Positions 3,893-5,140 of a stretch of 5,140 nt of DNA are shown in pieces. A program made the translations under genes and the position numbers. Origin of the DNA: JBJKRF01 sp046704785 (GTDB taxonomy: Bacteria; Chloroflexota; Anaerolineae; Anaerolineales; Villigracilaceae); assembly GCA_046704785.1 (NCBI GenBank), contig JBJKRF010000149.1, positions 1 to 5,140 of the forward strand, in the 5' to 3' direction. The notes below the pieces were generated by a model. The model saw only the letters and a list, made by a program, of their open reading frames with translations. It was not told the DNA's origin and made no database searches. Every line of letters starts with the position of its first letter. The stretch's first letter is position 1.

Positions 3893-5140
3893 GAGTCTGC
3901 CAGTTGCGCCGCCAACGCTGCAGGCGTATTCACCGGTTGCCGGCAGGCAAAACCCTGGCAGACATACGCCGTTGGCTGGTCGTCGAGCAATGAGCGTTCT
4001 TTGAGCAGTGTAGGCGAGCCATCCGCCGGAGGAAAATCCGAAATCGCAGTCACCTGGCGGGGACGGTACTTCTCCCAAAGAATTTTTGTCAGCGCCTGAG
4101 TTTGGGGATCCGACCACCTGCCGACGACAGCGATCTCATACGTCGGGCCAAGCGCAAAGTCGGCAGCACACAGCCACTTCGCAAAAGCTGTAGGATAACG
4201 CACTGCCAAATCCAGGATGGCAACCAGCATATCTTCGGCGTTCTTCCGCCATTCGAGACGGTCGCCGTAGGCGGCCAGCCGCAACAAGGCCTGGGCAGCC
4301 AGCGCATTCCCCGAAGGCGTGGCATTATCCTGAAGGTCTTTGGGACGTAATAGCAAAGCATCATGGTCGTCGCGCGTATCGAAAAAGCCACCTTGCGAGT
4401 CGGCATAATGGGCAGTCATTTCATCCGCCAGTTTCAATGCGCGCGCATACCACGCTGGATCGGGCACCGACTCATAGAGCGTCAGCAGCGCCAGGGTGAA
4501 CACGGCATAGTCTTCCAAATAAGCATTGCAGGCGGCCACGTCTGCGCGCCAGGAGCGCAGCAGACGGTCATCCACATAAAGGTGATCGAGCAAAAAATGA
4601 GCGTTGCGGGTTGCCGCGTCGAGATAGTCTTGACGTCCCAGAGAACGCCCGGCTTCGGCAAAAGCCGTCAGGGCGAGCGCATTCCAAGATACCAGGATTT
4701 TATCGTCGGTGCCGGGGCGGATGCGCCGATCTCGGATTTCGAGCAAGCGGCTGTGACAAGCTGACAGTTGGGAGGCTGCTTCTTCAACGGTCATGCCGAA
4801 GCGGGAGGCCAGAGTCTTGTCATCGAGCGTCCGCTGAAGGATGGTTTTCCCTTCCCAATTCCCGTTGAGGCTCAATCCATAAGCCAGCTTGAAAAATTCG
4901 AAACTGTCGCCCAGTGCAGCTTGAATTTCAGCGTAGGTCCAAACGTAAAATTTCCCTTCCGATCCTTCCGAATCGGCGTCCAGGCTGCTATAAAAACCGC
5001 CAGACGGATGTGTCATTTCACGCAGGATAAAGTCCAAGGTCTCTTCACAGACCTGGCGGAACCTCGTTTCATCCGTCACCAGATAAGCATGCAGATAGGC
5101 CAAAGCAAGCTGGGCATTGTCATATAGCATTTTCTCGTAG
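3877..5140 (-). CDS. YyaL/DUF255-family thioredoxin-domain protein, C-terminal part (N-terminus outside window)
   Basis: This is the C-terminal 420 residues of a protein that normally has about 680-700: an N-terminal thioredoxin-like DUF255 domain, then an (alpha/alpha)-barrel resembling N-acylglucosamine 2-epimerase/glycosidases. Only the barrel is visible. Numbering from the Met at 5130, conserved blocks are MLYDNAQLALAYL (1-13), GGFYSSLDADSEG (44-56) with KFYVW (60-64), RIRPGTDDKILVSWNAL (136-152), YLEDYAVF (204-211), DNATPSGNALAA (268-279) and the C-terminal YVCQGFACRQPV (389-400). Tyr-Glu-Lys precedes that Met at the edge, matching the internal HFEKMLYDNAQ motif, so the Met is not the start. 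Family members include B. subtilis YyaL and human SPATA20; the biochemical role is poorly known. I see no frameshift. The upstream signals are outside the window. Confidence 0.93.
   Translation of the reverse strand, partial: YEKMLYDNAQLALAYLHAYLVTDETRFRQVCEETLDFILREMTHPSGGFYSSLDADSEGSEGKFYVWTYAEIQAALGDSFEFFKLAYGLSLNGNWEGKTILQRTLDDKTLASRFGMTVEEAASQLSACHSRLLEIRDRRIRPGTDDKILVSWNALALTAFAEAGRSLGRQDYLDAATRNAHFLLDHLYVDDRLLRSWRADVAACNAYLEDYAVFTLALLTLYESVPDPAWYARALKLADEMTAHYADSQGGFFDTRDDHDALLLRPKDLQDNATPSGNALAAQALLRLAAYGDRLEWRKNAEDMLVAILDLAVRYPTAFAKWLCAADFALGPTYEIAVVGRWSDPQTQALTKILWEKYRPRQVTAISDFPPADGSPTLLKERSLLDDQPTAYVCQGFACRQPVNTPAALAAQLADSINQA

Noticed and set aside
3680..4117. Open frame of 145 codons on the - strand across the convergent gene ends
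   Set aside because: It runs antisense to the hydrolase end and out of frame with the YyaL-type gene, both of which have clear conserved motifs.
4363..4764. Open frame of 133 codons on the + strand opposite the YyaL-type gene
   Set aside because: Shadow of a gene with strong motif support; its translation shows no recognisable domain.
5128..5130. ATG at 5130 (- strand) as the start of the YyaL-type gene
   Set aside because: The codons before it (Tyr-Glu-Lys) match the internal HFEKMLYDNAQ motif, so the frame continues beyond the window.
1..5140. CRISPR array, tRNA or rRNA genes, insertion sequence, phage or defence genes
   Set aside because: I saw no regularly spaced repeats, no cloverleaf-like or rRNA-like segments and no transposase, integrase or nuclease motifs in any frame.

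Overview
The window looks like ordinary chromosomal DNA from a moderately GC-rich bacterium. Four genes on the + strand face one truncated gene on the - strand. The style of the proteins (FabF, FabH with a PGGG insert, a short TatA with an FGP hinge, a YyaL/DUF255 protein) and the dispersed-repeat-like palindrome at the left edge remind me of environmental Chloroflexota, perhaps Anaerolineae. That is an impression from memory, not a phylogenetic result.

Layout: 1-232 is non-coding. It holds an imperfect palindrome (4-91), a possible extended -10 promoter (164-172) and a terminator-like hairpin directly before the fabF ribosome binding site. 233-1474 is fabF (ketoacyl-ACP synthase II). After a 90-base gap with another hairpin comes fabH (ketoacyl-ACP synthase III, 1565-2668), which carries an unusual basic amphipathic C-terminal tail. 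2669-2839 is an AT-rich intergenic region with a centred dyad that could be an operator, a weak promoter candidate and a small hairpin. 2840-3043 is tatA. A strong intrinsic-terminator-like hairpin fills the 36-base gap to an alpha/beta hydrolase (3080-3853). A 23-base convergent gap then leads to the C-terminal part of a YyaL-type protein (3877-5140, - strand), whose N-terminal thioredoxin-like domain lies beyond the window.

How the genes fit together: FabH starts fatty-acid synthesis by condensing acyl-CoA with malonyl-ACP, and FabF carries out later elongation condensations, so the first two genes form a functional pair. TatA (folded-protein export), the hydrolase and the YyaL-type protein have no evident link to that pathway. 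No acpP, fabD, fabG or tatC is visible.

No new multi-gene system is evident. The main oddity is in the leaders. Each of the four + strand genes has a hairpin plus T-run placed so close to its start that its mRNA must read through it. In the hydrolase case the hairpin arm is also the best Shine-Dalgarno sequence. The FabH tail and the pre-tatA dyad are the other points worth checking.
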